From Bacteroides sp. (GTDB lineage Bacteria > Bacteroidota > Bacteroidia > Bacteroidales > Muribaculaceae): DNA of 64,000 nt. Positions 16,488 through 25,695 of this stretch are shown in pieces (position 1 is the stretch's first letter; each line of letters starts with the position of its first letter). Both the position numbers and the translations under genes were made by a program. The stretch is from the NCBI GenBank assembly GCA_014802335.1, contig JAAVCL010000005.1, positions 39,130 to 103,129 of the forward strand, written 5' to 3'. A model generated the notes under the pieces. That model worked only from the letters and a program-made list of their open reading frames with translations. It ran no database searches and was not told where the DNA came from.

Positions 16488-18695
16488 ATGAAGCAACTTT
16501 CCTGTCTTTCCATCACGGCACTGTTGTTGGGAGCTACCGCTCTGCTGCCTGCGCTTCCCGCCAACGGTGCAATGACCTCCAACACCAATCCGTTCGAGAA
16601 AGGAGCGGCCAGCATCCAGTATGGCCCTCAGACCAAACTCAAGAAAGCAGAACGACCCACGCGCGCCGACGAGTACCCCGACGACATTGACTTCAAAATC
16701 AAGGTCGACTGCAATTCCTCAAAACTCCACCTGAACTGCATCCTGTGCTATAATGAAATCTGGGGTTTCGTTTTAGATGAAGTCGATGTGGAAAGCGACG
16801 GATACTTCCATGTATCCGACATTCCGGGTGAATACCTGTTCGTGGCAGTGTTTGACCATCCAGACCATGACGGCTCCACAATAGTGGTCAAGGAAAAGGT
16901 GGATATTCAGGAAGGTTGCGAACCCGTGATGCTCGATGCTTACACAGCCACTGAGAAAATCACATTCGATGCCGTGACATCCGACGGATCTCCCTTCAAG
17001 GGCGATATCTTAGCCAACGACGAAGTTTCGGTTCCCGGGGCAATTTATACCGGTTACGGTAATACGGAAATCTATCACCAGACCTTAGGCCAGCTCCTGA
17101 CTTGTTTCTTTCATCTTGAAGCTGTAGACAAGGATGGAGTCCTTACTTACGGTCCGCAGGAAGGAGACATCTATATCAATTCTCTCGGCAATGACTCTGA
17201 GATAGCAGTTGTTCAGGTGCGACTGGGCCGCACTGAACGAGGTTTCGAGATAGTGAAGATGCAGGCTCAGGGAACTGCCTCACAGACAGTCACCAATGAT
17301 GCCGATTCTTATCTTAACCTCAAGAATGTTTTTTCTCCGCACAATACTCCCAACTCGTGGGTTGAGGCCGGTTATGCCGCCTCCGAAAGTATGGGTTATG
17401 TGTCGGTATGGCAAGGCAACATCGAAGAGAATCAGGTGCTCTCGGCGGTCTATTTCGAAGAGCAACCTAACATGGACATGATGTATATGTCGGCTCCACC
17501 GACGAATGACCCGGCGTGCGACTTCCAGATTATTCCCCTGTTCGGCACCCATGAAGAGTCAGGCGACAACGACTTCATAGGCCGTGGCAGCGGACTCTTC
17601 CTCCCCTTTATGCTCGACAACGGTGACGGTCGCTTCAAGGTGCTTGACAATGCTGCCGCAAACGGCTTCTCACGCGACGAGTGGACACATTCCCAGGAAT
17701 ATATTTACCCGAACATCGATGCCTTCAATCCTTATCTTGAATATTATATCCCTTCCGGTTCAGAAGAGATCTGGGGGAACTCCGTGCCCATCGTGCTGGC
17801 ATCAATAGGCTACCGTCACAACACAGATTCGCGTCTTCAATTCGCCTTTATAGGACGCAAGGGCGACAACCGCTATATCGACAACCAGAATTGCAAGTTC
17901 AAGATGACAGCCGATGGCGAGGTTATTTCCGAGCGCGTATATTACACTTCAAAAGATTTTGAATACTGGCGCATGGAAGGCGGCGACTTCAGATCAACAA
18001 GGGCTGAGTATGTTATCACCATTGAGGACGAGAATGTTATTGTCGACGGCATCCAGGGCTATAATAAGACCAAGATATACTACGACACCAACATGTCATC
18101 AGCCAATCCTCCGGCTCTCCGCTCGCTCCAGTTCCGCGACGGCGAGGGTAACCTCTGCGATCGTTTCAATTCTTTCGACGACGCTGTGCTCGAGTTCTAC
18201 GCCGGTGACTTCGAGATGGGACAATGCGATTACGGATATAACTATTTCTTCAACTACGGGATGCTCAACGACGCCATCGCCGAGTATGCCCCCCATGGCA
18301 CTGACGAGTGGCATAGCCTCTACCCGGAGGAGGTGCCCGAACACTTCACCGAGGTTGCCTATGGAGCACTCTACCGCGCTCCGTTTTCTGACGTGACCGC
18401 CGAGAGTGAGGACGGCTGGTATGATCTCCGCATCAAGCTCTATGACACCAACGACAACTACCAGATCCAGGAACTGAGTCCCGCATTCAAGCTCAATAAG
18501 CCCGACGGTGTCACTAAACCCTCAGTGGCAGTCAACATGGCCGGACGCGAGGTCGAGGTGCTCAACATGCAGGGTATCAACGTATATTCCGGAATTTATG
18601 ACAATATAGGCAATATGGCTCTCGAACCCGGAGTTTATATTGTACGCACGGTCGGCGGCTCTAACTCAGCGACCAAGAAACTAACTATCAACTAA
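16488..18695 (+). CDS. large secreted protein with T9SS-like C-terminal tail, 735 aa
   Basis: The protein has a signal peptide (TALLLGATALLPALPANGA) and a ~600-residue body of unknown family, rich in Asp, Tyr and Gly, with a carboxypeptidase-regulatory-like start (KIKVDCNSSKLHLNC, DIPGEYLFVAVFD). The C-terminal ~70 residues (REVEVLNMQGINVYSGIYDN, then LEPGVYIVRT) look like a type IX secretion sorting domain. It shares with the next protein the stretches GWYDLRI, LSPAF and EYAP-GTD and is clearly its paralogue. GC-rich (37 of 60 bases in row 16501-16560). Confidence 0.75.
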   Translation: MKQLSCLSITALLLGATALLPALPANGAMTSNTNPFEKGAASIQYGPQTKLKKAERPTRADEYPDDIDFKIKVDCNSSKLHLNCILCYNEIWGFVLDEVDVESDGYFHVSDIPGEYLFVAVFDHPDHDGSTIVVKEKVDIQEGCEPVMLDAYTATEKITFDAVTSDGSPFKGDILANDEVSVPGAIYTGYGNTEIYHQTLGQLLTCFFHLEAVDKDGVLTYGPQEGDIYINSLGNDSEIAVVQVRLGRTERGFEIVKMQAQGTASQTVTNDADSYLNLKNVFSPHNTPNSWVEAGYAASESMGYVSVWQGNIEENQVLSAVYFEEQPNMDMMYMSAPPTNDPACDFQIIPLFGTHEESGDNDFIGRGSGLFLPFMLDNGDGRFKVLDNAAANGFSRDEWTHSQEYIYPNIDAFNPYLEYYIPSGSEEIWGNSVPIVLASIGYRHNTDSRLQFAFIGRKGDNRYIDNQNCKFKMTADGEVISERVYYTSKDFEYWRMEGGDFRSTRAEYVITIEDENVIVDGIQGYNKTKIYYDTNMSSANPPALRSLQFRDGEGNLCDRFNSFDDAVLEFYAGDFEMGQCDYGYNYFFNYGMLNDAIAEYAPHGTDEWHSLYPEEVPEHFTEVAYGALYRAPFSDVTAESEDGWYDLRIKLYDTNDNYQIQELSPAFKLNKPDGVTKPSVAVNMAGREVEVLNMQGINVYSGIYDNIGNMALEPGVYIVRTVGGSNSATKKLTIN

Positions 18696-18699
18696 TCAG

Positions 18700-20745
18700 A
18701 TGAAAAACTTATTCCTTACCCTTATCACCACCGGGCTCGTGTCACTCACGGCCCCGGTGGTTTTGGCATCGGGCGGCATGAAGCAGGTCTCTTACTTCAA
18801 GGCACCGGTGCAGACAGTAACCAACTCAGAGGTTGAAATGCACACCGTGGTGCTCGACGTAGACTATGACCTGCCTGTCTATCAAGAGCTGAGCGGACTC
18901 TTCGCGATGGAATCTACCGGCACCGACCCGCAGGTCTATTATGGTCTCTCGGAGGAGGAGGACAGCCATATCTACGAGTTTCACATGCCGACAGGTCATT
19001 ATGATTTCTATGTGGGAGCAATTTTAGGAGATTACGAGGGGATGATGTCACTCACACTCGACGATGTTGAGATCACGGAAGACATGGATCTCACTCTGAA
19101 GGCATCCTCGGCAGTCTACCGCACCGACCTCAGACATATCGGCCCGGCAGGAAACGATCTCGAGTTTTCGTGGGGGAATCCCTCGGGCACGGTTCCATCG
19201 GCACAGTTTATCCAGGCCCTCACCCACCGCGATAAGCTGATGATTCTAAACGGCTATTCGACCGATCACACCGGTCTGTCATACTTCATATCCAACCATC
19301 AGAACTCCAATTACGCGATTACCCGTTTGGATCTGATGCACTCTCCCCAGGGATTTCTGACCTCGATCATACCAATCGACTTCAGCAAGGAGACCTGCGG
19401 AAGCGATGCCGAAGGATGGCAGATGGCCGAGGAGAATTTTGCCAGGACACCCGCTAACTTTAAAATGGAAGAATACTATGTCGCACATGGAGCACCGGAT
19501 TATTTTTACGGATTCTCTCCCTGCGTGATGCTTATGAACGGGCGAACCCGTGGCACGGCCGGAATCGGCATGTTCGACCCCGCCTGCAAGACCAACGTGG
19601 TCGGCTCTTGGGCTCCAGCTGATTATGACAACACGTTCGAGCTGTGGCCCGTGCCCACCGGTTCAGCCTTGAGCGGCTGGGGTTCCGACATCTCGGGCAT
19701 GGCGTTGAAACGCACTCCCGACGGTCTGCGTCAGGTAGGTCTCAACCTCCCTGCCGACAGACTGATCTTCTTCCGCGACGGGAATTCGCCGGTAGTCGGC
19801 GACGGATTCGATGCATTCTCGGGCACAGTGCCGACAGCTGAATTGGGCAACTGCGCACCTCTGCTTATGCTCACCCCCGAGGAAGAATATTTCGAGTTCA
19901 CTTTCAACGGTCGCCACGGCGAGACGATATCTCAGGCAGCCGCCTACTATGTTCTTCCATCTATCGAATACTGGGCTGACATCTTCGGCAGCCCGCTCTG
20001 CGATCTCAAGTTCTATCGCAATGACGTGCTGATATGTGACGATCGCAACGACTTTCCTTATGACACCGAATGGGAAGAGCCGGCCGATTACTGTCTTGAG
20101 ATTTCCACCGACAACGTGCTTATCGACGGAGAAGTTCCCGGTTTCGTAAAGGCTACGCATACTTTCGGCCCCACCTCTGCCAATCTCATGCCTCCCACGC
20201 TTACCTCACTTCGCATCGTCGACAGCGAAGGCAATATCAACGACCGTCTGAACAGTGCCGAAGGTGCGAAAGCCCTCTTCACGGGTGGCCACTTCACCTA
20301 TAACGACAACTATCAGGAAGGATATGTCTACGCATCGTTCGACGAAGTATCCTGCATGTCGGTGGAATATGCTCCGAGGGGCACAGACAATTTCGCATCA
20401 CTTGAGGTTACGAAAGAATCAGAGATCATTCTCCCCGGCTATGGCAACCTGTTCAGCGCCGACCTCAGCAGCGTGACATCGGAATCGGCCGACGGTTGGT
20501 ATGACCTGCGCATCACTATCCACGATGGCGCCGGTGCCACCCAGACCCAGCATCTCTCGCCGGCTTTCCGCATAGGAGAACCCGGTGCTATCCACGGCAT
20601 TAATGCCGACCGTCCCAATATCGATCTAACCTCGCCAGACACGGAGATTTACACCCCTGACGGCCGTCGCGTCAACCCCTCTGCCGTAACCAAGGGACTC
20701 TACATCCTACGGACTCCCTCCCGTACCGCCAAGATCCTCCTCTGA
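18700..20745 (+). CDS. large secreted protein, paralogue of the upstream gene, 681 aa
   Basis: It begins 4 bases after the previous stop, so the two are one operon. A signal peptide (LTLITTGLVSLTAPVVLASG) precedes a body of unknown family, and a shorter T9SS-like tail ends the protein (DTEIYTPDGRRVNPSAVTKG, then LYILRT). Shared blocks with the upstream protein include LTSLRIVDSEGNINDRLNSA and GWYDLRITIHD. An extracellular or surface location is inferred; the function is unknown. Confidence 0.75.
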   Translation: MKNLFLTLITTGLVSLTAPVVLASGGMKQVSYFKAPVQTVTNSEVEMHTVVLDVDYDLPVYQELSGLFAMESTGTDPQVYYGLSEEEDSHIYEFHMPTGHYDFYVGAILGDYEGMMSLTLDDVEITEDMDLTLKASSAVYRTDLRHIGPAGNDLEFSWGNPSGTVPSAQFIQALTHRDKLMILNGYSTDHTGLSYFISNHQNSNYAITRLDLMHSPQGFLTSIIPIDFSKETCGSDAEGWQMAEENFARTPANFKMEEYYVAHGAPDYFYGFSPCVMLMNGRTRGTAGIGMFDPACKTNVVGSWAPADYDNTFELWPVPTGSALSGWGSDISGMALKRTPDGLRQVGLNLPADRLIFFRDGNSPVVGDGFDAFSGTVPTAELGNCAPLLMLTPEEEYFEFTFNGRHGETISQAAAYYVLPSIEYWADIFGSPLCDLKFYRNDVLICDDRNDFPYDTEWEEPADYCLEISTDNVLIDGEVPGFVKATHTFGPTSANLMPPTLTSLRIVDSEGNINDRLNSAEGAKALFTGGHFTYNDNYQEGYVYASFDEVSCMSVEYAPRGTDNFASLEVTKESEIILPGYGNLFSADLSSVTSESADGWYDLRITIHDGAGATQTQHLSPAFRIGEPGAIHGINADRPNIDLTSPDTEIYTPDGRRVNPSAVTKGLYILRTPSRTAKILL

Positions 20746-20780
20746 TCTGCGCCCAAAAAGAGAAATAAAATAAAGAAAAA

Positions 20781-20812
20781 TTTGGAAATTAACGAAAAAA
20801 GCAGTAACTTTG
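20781..20812 (+). promoter_or_regulatory. promoter of the rpmB operon
   Basis: TTTG (20781-20784) and TAACTTTG (20805-20812) are separated by 20 nt: a textbook Bacteroidota housekeeping promoter. A leader of about 110 nt follows. Confidence 0.8.
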
Positions 20813-20840
20813 CACACGTTTTGTGGCACATCCTTTAAAG

Positions 20841-20864
20841 TCACTAAAAAGATGCATTTAGTGA
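20841..20864 (+). promoter_or_regulatory. hairpin in the rpmB leader
   Basis: TCACTAAA (20841-20848) and TTTAGTGA (20857-20864) form a perfect 8-bp stem with an 8-nt loop, in the middle of the ~110-nt untranslated leader of the ribosomal-protein operon. There is no U-run, so it is not a terminator. A regulatory role (e.g. protein binding) is possible but only inferred. Confidence 0.35.
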
Positions 20865-20927
20865 TGATATGAGAACTGCGATGACGTCAGAACACTCAAG
20901 TAAAATTAAAAGAATAATAAAATAGCC

Positions 20928-21191
20928 ATGTCAAAAGTTTGTCAGATCACAGGCAAAAAGGCGCAGGTAGGAAATAATGTTTCTCACTCAAAGCGTCGCA
21001 CCAAGCGCAAGTTCGAGGTAAACTTGCATACAAAGAAATTCTATTGGGTAGAAGAAGACATGTGGATTGAGCTTCGAGTATCAGCACGCGCACTTCGCAC
21101 CATTAATAAGATTGGTCTTAATGCAGCCATTAAAAAGGCAGAAGCAGACGGCAATCTTGACATAAGAGATATAAGAATCCTTTCCTTCTAA
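20928..21191 (+). CDS. rpmB: 50S ribosomal protein bL28
   Basis: The sequence [20 protein letters not shown] with [20 protein letters not shown] is the bL28 signature; 87 aa is normal for Bacteroidota. First gene of a three-gene operon with rpmG and a DUF4295 gene. Confidence 0.97.
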   Translation: MSKVCQITGKKAQVGNNVSHSKRRTKRKFEVNLHTKKFYWVEEDMWIELRVSARALRTINKIGLNAAIKKAEADGNLDIRDIRILSF

Positions 21192-21203
21192 ACAATCAGG
21201 ATT

Positions 21204-21392
21204 ATGGCAAAGAAAGCAAAAGGCAATCGCGTTCAGGTAATTTTGGAATGTACCGAACATAAGGCAAGCGGCATGCCCGGTATGTCACGTTATATCACAA
21301 CCAAAAACCGCAAAAACACAACAGGACGTCTTGAATTGAAGAAATACAATCCGATCCTGAAAAAAGTAACCGTTCACAAAGAAATCAAATAA
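21204..21392 (+). CDS. rpmG: 50S ribosomal protein bL33
   Basis: The 62-aa protein begins [19 protein letters not shown] and has [20 protein letters not shown], typical of bL33. The usual zinc-binding Cys pairs are absent (one Cys), so this is the zinc-free form. It lies 12 bases after rpmB. Confidence 0.96.
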   Translation: MAKKAKGNRVQVILECTEHKASGMPGMSRYITTKNRKNTTGRLELKKYNPILKKVTVHKEIK

Positions 21393-21402
21393 GCACTGAC
21401 CC

Positions 21403-21552
21403 ATGGCAAAGAAAACCGTGGCCTCTATCCAAAAGGGTGAAGGCCGTACATACAGCAAGATCATCGTTATGGAGAAATCTCCCAAGACCGGCGCTTATGT
21501 TTTCAGAGAAGAAATGGTGCCCAACGATGCAGTAAAAGATGCATTGAAATAA
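21403..21552 (+). CDS. DUF4295 family protein, 49 aa
   Basis: A small basic protein starting MAKKTVASIQKGEGRTYSKI and ending EEMVPNDAVKDALK. This is the conserved Bacteroidota DUF4295 protein found directly after rpmB-rpmG, presumably ribosome-associated. A strong terminator follows at once. Confidence 0.9.
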   Translation: MAKKTVASIQKGEGRTYSKIIVMEKSPKTGAYVFREEMVPNDAVKDALK

Positions 21553-21570
21553 GTATCTATAATAAAACTC

Positions 21571-21617
21571 AAGAAGGAGATAAACACCAATTGCAAGTGT
21601 TTATCTCCTTCTTTCAT
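21571..21617 (+). terminator. rho-independent terminator after the rpmB operon
   Basis: AAGAAGGAGATAAACAC and GTGTTTATCTCCTTCTT form a perfect 17-bp stem with a 9-nt loop, followed by a T-rich tract. Confidence 0.85.
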
Positions 21618-21688
21618 TTTCCTAACCTCGCGCACCTTCGCACGCGAACCCGGGTATAATGTGTATAGAATGAGTTGTATCAACAAAA

Positions 21689-21727
21689 ATAAGCCGACTT
21701 GGGGGTAAAAATCAAATCGGCTTATAT
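21689..21727 (-). terminator. terminator of the outer-membrane protein gene
   Basis: On the minus strand, AAGCCGATTTG and CAAGTCGGCTT form an 11-bp stem (one G-T pair) followed by TATTTTTG. It is placed just after the stop of the 21758-22330 gene. Confidence 0.7.
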
Positions 21728-21757
21728 TGGTTATATGACCACTTGGTTTGGGACCTC

Positions 21758-22330
21758 TTAAAAAATATATCCGAGGCCTATACCTGTGAATAACCCTGAC
21801 ACACTTGGAAGCCAGGAATATTTAGCCTGAAGATTCAGTTTAAAGTTTTGTGTCATATAGAAGTCAAATCCAACTCCAAGGTTTGCACCAATTCTTGATT
21901 TATTTGAGTCATCATGATAGCTCCAGTTGTTGAATGCAAGGCCGGCAAGAGGATAAACCTTCAAACCGCTCACTATTTTAAAAGGGAAGTGCATGTCCAC
22001 ATCAAAAACAAATGCAGTTTTGTCGTGATGCCTATATACATATCCGATTTCAGGAGCAATTCTGAAGTGAGGGGCAAAAGAGTATTCGAAAAAAATAGAA
22101 GTGAATCCACTCTCATTATATGATGCATATCCTCCCCTTATACCTAAAGTTTTTTCACCCTTTACGGTATTCTGCCCGGCATTAGCAACAGAAGGGAGAA
22201 CTGCTAAATAAAAGAGGATCGCAATTGCTACAAGCAACTTAATCAATGCGGATCCGGTAAGAGTGGGTTTGGTTAAGGCATGACAGTATACCTTTGATTT
22301 ACCACTTGGATAGAGGTTAGTTATGTCCAT
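21758..22330 (-). CDS. outer-membrane beta-barrel protein, 190 aa
   Basis: A hydrophobic export segment (KLLVAIAILFYLAVLPSVAN) precedes a mature part of alternating amphipathic strands: TLGIRGGYASYN, FFEYSFAPHFRIAPEIGYVY, GANLGVGFDFYMTQNFKLNL, ending GLFTGIGLGYIF with a terminal aromatic residue, as in BAM-inserted barrels. It is an eight-strand OmpX/OprF-like small barrel by size. The N-terminus has about 25 polar residues before the signal core, so the start may be further in, but no better ATG is seen. Function unknown. Confidence 0.75.
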   Translation of the reverse strand: MDITNLYPSGKSKVYCHALTKPTLTGSALIKLLVAIAILFYLAVLPSVANAGQNTVKGEKTLGIRGGYASYNESGFTSIFFEYSFAPHFRIAPEIGYVYRHHDKTAFVFDVDMHFPFKIVSGLKVYPLAGLAFNNWSYHDDSNKSRIGANLGVGFDFYMTQNFKLNLQAKYSWLPSVSGLFTGIGLGYIF

Positions 22331-22661
22331 TATCTATGATTTTAAATTTTGGGGAGTGATTTGATAAATCACAATATTCAATTAAGTGTAGTTGTAATCT
22401 TTGAATCTGTTGAGTCTCAAAACATTAACATCGTTGAAACCACTTACGAAATCTAAGAATTCCTTCATTATCAGTCGTAAAGTCCACCTTGTTTCCACTT
22501 GATGAATTTAAATTCACTCAAAATTATAATAGGTCTTTACCTTGGAAAAATTAATTTATTCCGTAAGCAGCTAACTTTTTCAAGTGAAACAATAAAACAA
22601 ACTAAAATGTTTTCGTTAAAGAGATATAACACAACACACACAACAAATAAGCTGAAAATAT
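22331..22661. other. divergent intergenic region (331 bp)
   Basis: AT-rich sequence between the divergent outer-membrane protein gene and nadE. No exact paired -33/-7 promoter is found on either strand: CAAAATTA near 22514 (minus strand TAATTTTG) and TACCTTGG near 22540 are partial matches. No RNA gene or repeat is seen. Confidence 0.4.
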
Positions 22662-24608
22662 ATGGACAACTATGGATATATAAGGGTAGCGGCCTGTACA
22701 CCCGAGGTGAAACCCGGAGATGTCAATTTTAATTTAGAGGGAATATGCAAATTAGTAGACAACTGCCTGCAGGAGGAAGTTCATCTTGCCGTATTTCCCG
22801 AACTTTGCATCACAGGCTATAGTTGCGGAGATTTATTCGGCCAGCAAATACTTATAGAAAGTGCTGCAAATGCTCTTATCACCCTTGCCGATAGTTACAG
22901 GAGTTCAAATATAGCTATAGTTGTCGGAACACCACTTAAAGTTGGGCACAGACTTTATAATTGCGCAGTCTTTATTCAAGGAGGTAAACTACTTGGATTT
23001 GTGCCGAAAATCTATCTTCCGAATTACGGTGAATTTTATGAAAAACGATGGTTTGCATCGGGCAAGGATCTTACGGGAGAAATTGAAATTTTCAACTCAA
23101 GAATAAGAAACGGAGTGAAATGTCCAATAGGGAGCGATCTTCTTTTCGAAATCAACGGAGTTAAAATAGGTTCAGAAATATGTGAGGATCTATGGGTGCC
23201 ATGTCCTCCGAGCAGTGCATTATGCGAAGCCGGGGCCGAAATAATAGTGAATCTATCTGCCACTAACGAACTGATCGGGAAACATCGTTACCTTGTTGAT
23301 CTGATATGCAATCAATCAGCCCGATGCCGATGTGGCTACATCTACTCGTCAGCCGGTATGGGAGAATCATCGACCGATCTTGCGTTTGCGGGCAACTGCA
23401 TCATTGCCGAAAACGGGACGTTGCTGACACAAAGTGAACGCTTCACTCTTTCACCAAGAATTGCCATTGCCGAAATAGATGTAGAAATATTGCGACATGA
23501 TCGTCAACATTTTGACACATTCAGTGAGAAAGAAATCACCTTTACTCCCCGAATTGTGAGTTGTGAATTTGACACGCGTCATCCTTCCTCTCCCCTACTT
23601 ACCTATCGGCACATCAACCCGCATCCGTTTGTGGATTCGGACCCGACGAAATTAGCGGAACGCTGTGCCGAGATTTCATCTATTCAGGCGTGGGGACTTG
23701 CTATCCGTCTGAAAGCAATCAATTGCAAGACAGCAATAATCGGCATATCCGGAGGACTTGACTCAACCCTTGCTTTACTTGTAACAGTAAAAGCCTTCGA
23801 CATGCTCGGACTGGATCACAAGGGTATAATCGGTATCACTATGCCGGGATTCGGCACTACGGACCGCACAAAGTCGAACGCCGCTGAATTAATGGAGTTG
23901 CTGGGTGTGACACAACTGGAGATTCCCATAGCAGATGCGGTGAAACAGCATTTCAAGGATATAGGTCATGATGCCGGCATCCATGACGTAACATACGAAA
24001 ACAGCCAGGCAAGAGAAAGGACACAGATATTGATGGATGTTGCCAATAAATACAATGGGATAGTTATAGGCACAGGCGATTTATCCGAACAGGCTTTGGG
24101 CTGGTGCACTTACAATGGCGATCACATGTCAATGTATGGAGTTAACGGTTCCATTCCAAAGACCTTGGTGAAATATCTGGTGGCCGGATATGCGGAAGAG
24201 ACTGATAATCCGGAATTAAGAAGAGTATTGGAAGACATAATAAACACACCAATAAGTCCTGAATTGCTTCCCCCCACAGAAAATGATGAAATAGAGCAAA
24301 AAACAGAAGACTTGGTTGGTCCATACGAGCTACACGACTTTTTCCTTTACTATATGATGCGTCACGGCACGACTCCCAAAAAGCTCTATTATCTTGCCCA
24401 ACACGCATTTAAAGGGAAGTATGATAAAGAAGTTATTTTACATTGGCTCCGCACCTTCTATCGCAGATTTTTTAATCAGCAGTTCAAGCGTTCCTGTATG
24501 CCCGACGGAGTTAAAGTTGGAAGTGTAAGCCTTTCACCGCGAGGCGACTGGCGAATGCCAAGTGATGCATCATCGGCATTGTGGCTAACCGAGCTTGAAA
24601 ACCTTTGA
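22662..24608 (+). CDS. nadE: glutamine-dependent NAD+ synthetase
   Basis: A two-domain enzyme of 648 aa. The N-terminal nitrilase-like glutaminase domain (about 1-280) has FPELCITGYSCGD (Glu), a catalytic Lys in the LGFVPKIYLPNYGEFYEKRW region, and catalytic Cys in GSEICEDLWVP. The C-terminal synthetase domain has the ATP P-loop GISGGLDSTLALL and GTGDLSEQALGWCTYNGDHM. It makes NAD+ from nicotinic acid adenine dinucleotide, ATP and glutamine. Length and motifs are complete. Confidence 0.96.
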   Translation: MDNYGYIRVAACTPEVKPGDVNFNLEGICKLVDNCLQEEVHLAVFPELCITGYSCGDLFGQQILIESAANALITLADSYRSSNIAIVVGTPLKVGHRLYNCAVFIQGGKLLGFVPKIYLPNYGEFYEKRWFASGKDLTGEIEIFNSRIRNGVKCPIGSDLLFEINGVKIGSEICEDLWVPCPPSSALCEAGAEIIVNLSATNELIGKHRYLVDLICNQSARCRCGYIYSSAGMGESSTDLAFAGNCIIAENGTLLTQSERFTLSPRIAIAEIDVEILRHDRQHFDTFSEKEITFTPRIVSCEFDTRHPSSPLLTYRHINPHPFVDSDPTKLAERCAEISSIQAWGLAIRLKAINCKTAIIGISGGLDSTLALLVTVKAFDMLGLDHKGIIGITMPGFGTTDRTKSNAAELMELLGVTQLEIPIADAVKQHFKDIGHDAGIHDVTYENSQARERTQILMDVANKYNGIVIGTGDLSEQALGWCTYNGDHMSMYGVNGSIPKTLVKYLVAGYAEETDNPELRRVLEDIINTPISPELLPPTENDEIEQKTEDLVGPYELHDFFLYYMMRHGTTPKKLYYLAQHAFKGKYDKEVILHWLRTFYRRFFNQQFKRSCMPDGVKVGSVSLSPRGDWRMPSDASSALWLTELENL

Positions 24609-24687
24609 GGATAAGCAGCTCTTAGAAATTAGCCACTTAAAATTATTAAGTTGTAACAAACATAAAAAGACTTTTTTTAGTCAAGAT

Positions 24688-25335
24688 ATGAAAGAAATAA
24701 GAGAAAACCGGCCTTACGAGCGCCATAAAGATAAGACCATTGATAACTCGACAGATTCAAGCAATAATCGATATGACTCTGCCGATATGTCGAAAGCTAT
24801 TGAAGTTCTTCAATCGGGAGGTATCATTCTTTATCCGACAGATACGGTGTGGGGAATTGGATGTGATGCAACTAACAAGGAAGCTGTAAAAAAGATATAT
24901 GAACTAAAGCATCGCATTGATTCAAAATCAATGCTGGTGCTTGTGGGAAGTGAAGGGGCACTTCAACAATATGTTGAGGAAGTTCCCGAGACAGCGTGGA
25001 TGCTGATTGAGACAGCTGTGAATCCTCTGACAATCATATACGACCGACCAAAAGGATTGGCAAAAAATCTTTTGTCGGAAGATGGAAGTGCGGGAATCCG
25101 GATAACTAATGAACTCTTCAGCCGCACACTATGTCAACGGTTAAGAAAACCCATCGTATCCACTTCAGCCAATATAGCCGGAGAAAAGACTCCGCGCAAT
25201 TTTACAGAAATTACACCTGAAATAATCGAAGGGGTGGATTATGTAGTGAAATTTCGACGTGAAGATACCAACAAAAGCAAGCCGAGCAATATCATTAAAG
25301 TTTCTGATTCGGGGATTATTAAAATAATCCGCTAA
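24688..25335 (+). CDS. tsaC: L-threonylcarbamoyladenylate synthase (TsaC/YwlC family)
   Basis: The YrdC-fold motifs are clear: GGIILYPTDTVWGIGCDATN, then KRIDSKSMLVLV-type substrate loop (HRIDSKSMLVLV), and KPIVSTSANIAGEKTPRNF. The enzyme makes threonylcarbamoyl-AMP from Thr, bicarbonate and ATP for t6A. The ATG at 24688 is preferred: the longer frame from 24595 overlaps nadE and reads like untranslated sequence. About 35 polar residues still precede the YrdC domain, unusual but short. Confidence 0.93.
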   Translation: MKEIRENRPYERHKDKTIDNSTDSSNNRYDSADMSKAIEVLQSGGIILYPTDTVWGIGCDATNKEAVKKIYELKHRIDSKSMLVLVGSEGALQQYVEEVPETAWMLIETAVNPLTIIYDRPKGLAKNLLSEDGSAGIRITNELFSRTLCQRLRKPIVSTSANIAGEKTPRNFTEITPEIIEGVDYVVKFRREDTNKSKPSNIIKVSDSGIIKIIR

Positions 25336-25452
25336 GAAACAAATCTCATCCGTCTACTTAAGAACTCAACTATAAATAATTTCTAAAACATAATTATGAA
25401 TTGGACACCAAGATAATGGTATAGCGAAGGGGAAAATAGAAATATCCAAGGG

Positions 25453-25484
25453 CTCTCTTGTCGTCAAAGGCAAGAGAGTTTTTT
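25453..25484 (+). terminator. rho-independent terminator after tsaC
   Basis: CTCTCTTG (25453-25460) and CAAGAGAG (25471-25478) form a perfect 8-bp stem with a 10-nt loop, followed by TTTTTT. Confidence 0.85.
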
Positions 25485-25540
25485 CATAAACAAGAGTTAT
25501 CCGGATGTGGAACAACGAAGAAAGCGACTTTTGTAATAAT

Positions 25541-25571
25541 TTTGCTGACAGCTTATTTTTTCGTATATTTG
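25541..25571 (+). promoter_or_regulatory. promoter of the sugar-transferase gene
   Basis: TTTG at 25541-25544 and TATATTTG at 25564-25571, spacing 19 nt: a full consensus match. A ~120-nt leader precedes the ATG at 25696. Confidence 0.75.
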
Positions 25572-25695
25572 TATTTCAGATTTTCGGAGAGGAAGAATTC
25601 GTTTAAATTTCTTTCGTTAAAAAGATTAAACGAATTCCTACAAATTTACAGATATTTGAAATAATCCTCGTTCTTATACAAAATCGGGCATAAAA

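Larger units (their letters stand above)
25336..25695. other. intergenic region (360 bp) with terminator and promoter
   Basis: It contains the terminator at 25453-25484 and the sugar-transferase promoter at 25541-25571, described separately. A frame at 25458-25664 runs over both and is not a credible gene. Confidence 0.6.

Noticed and set aside
24595..24687. N-terminal extension of tsaC overlapping nadE
   Set aside because: The in-frame TTG start would read untranslated AT-rich sequence; the ATG at 24688 is a better start.
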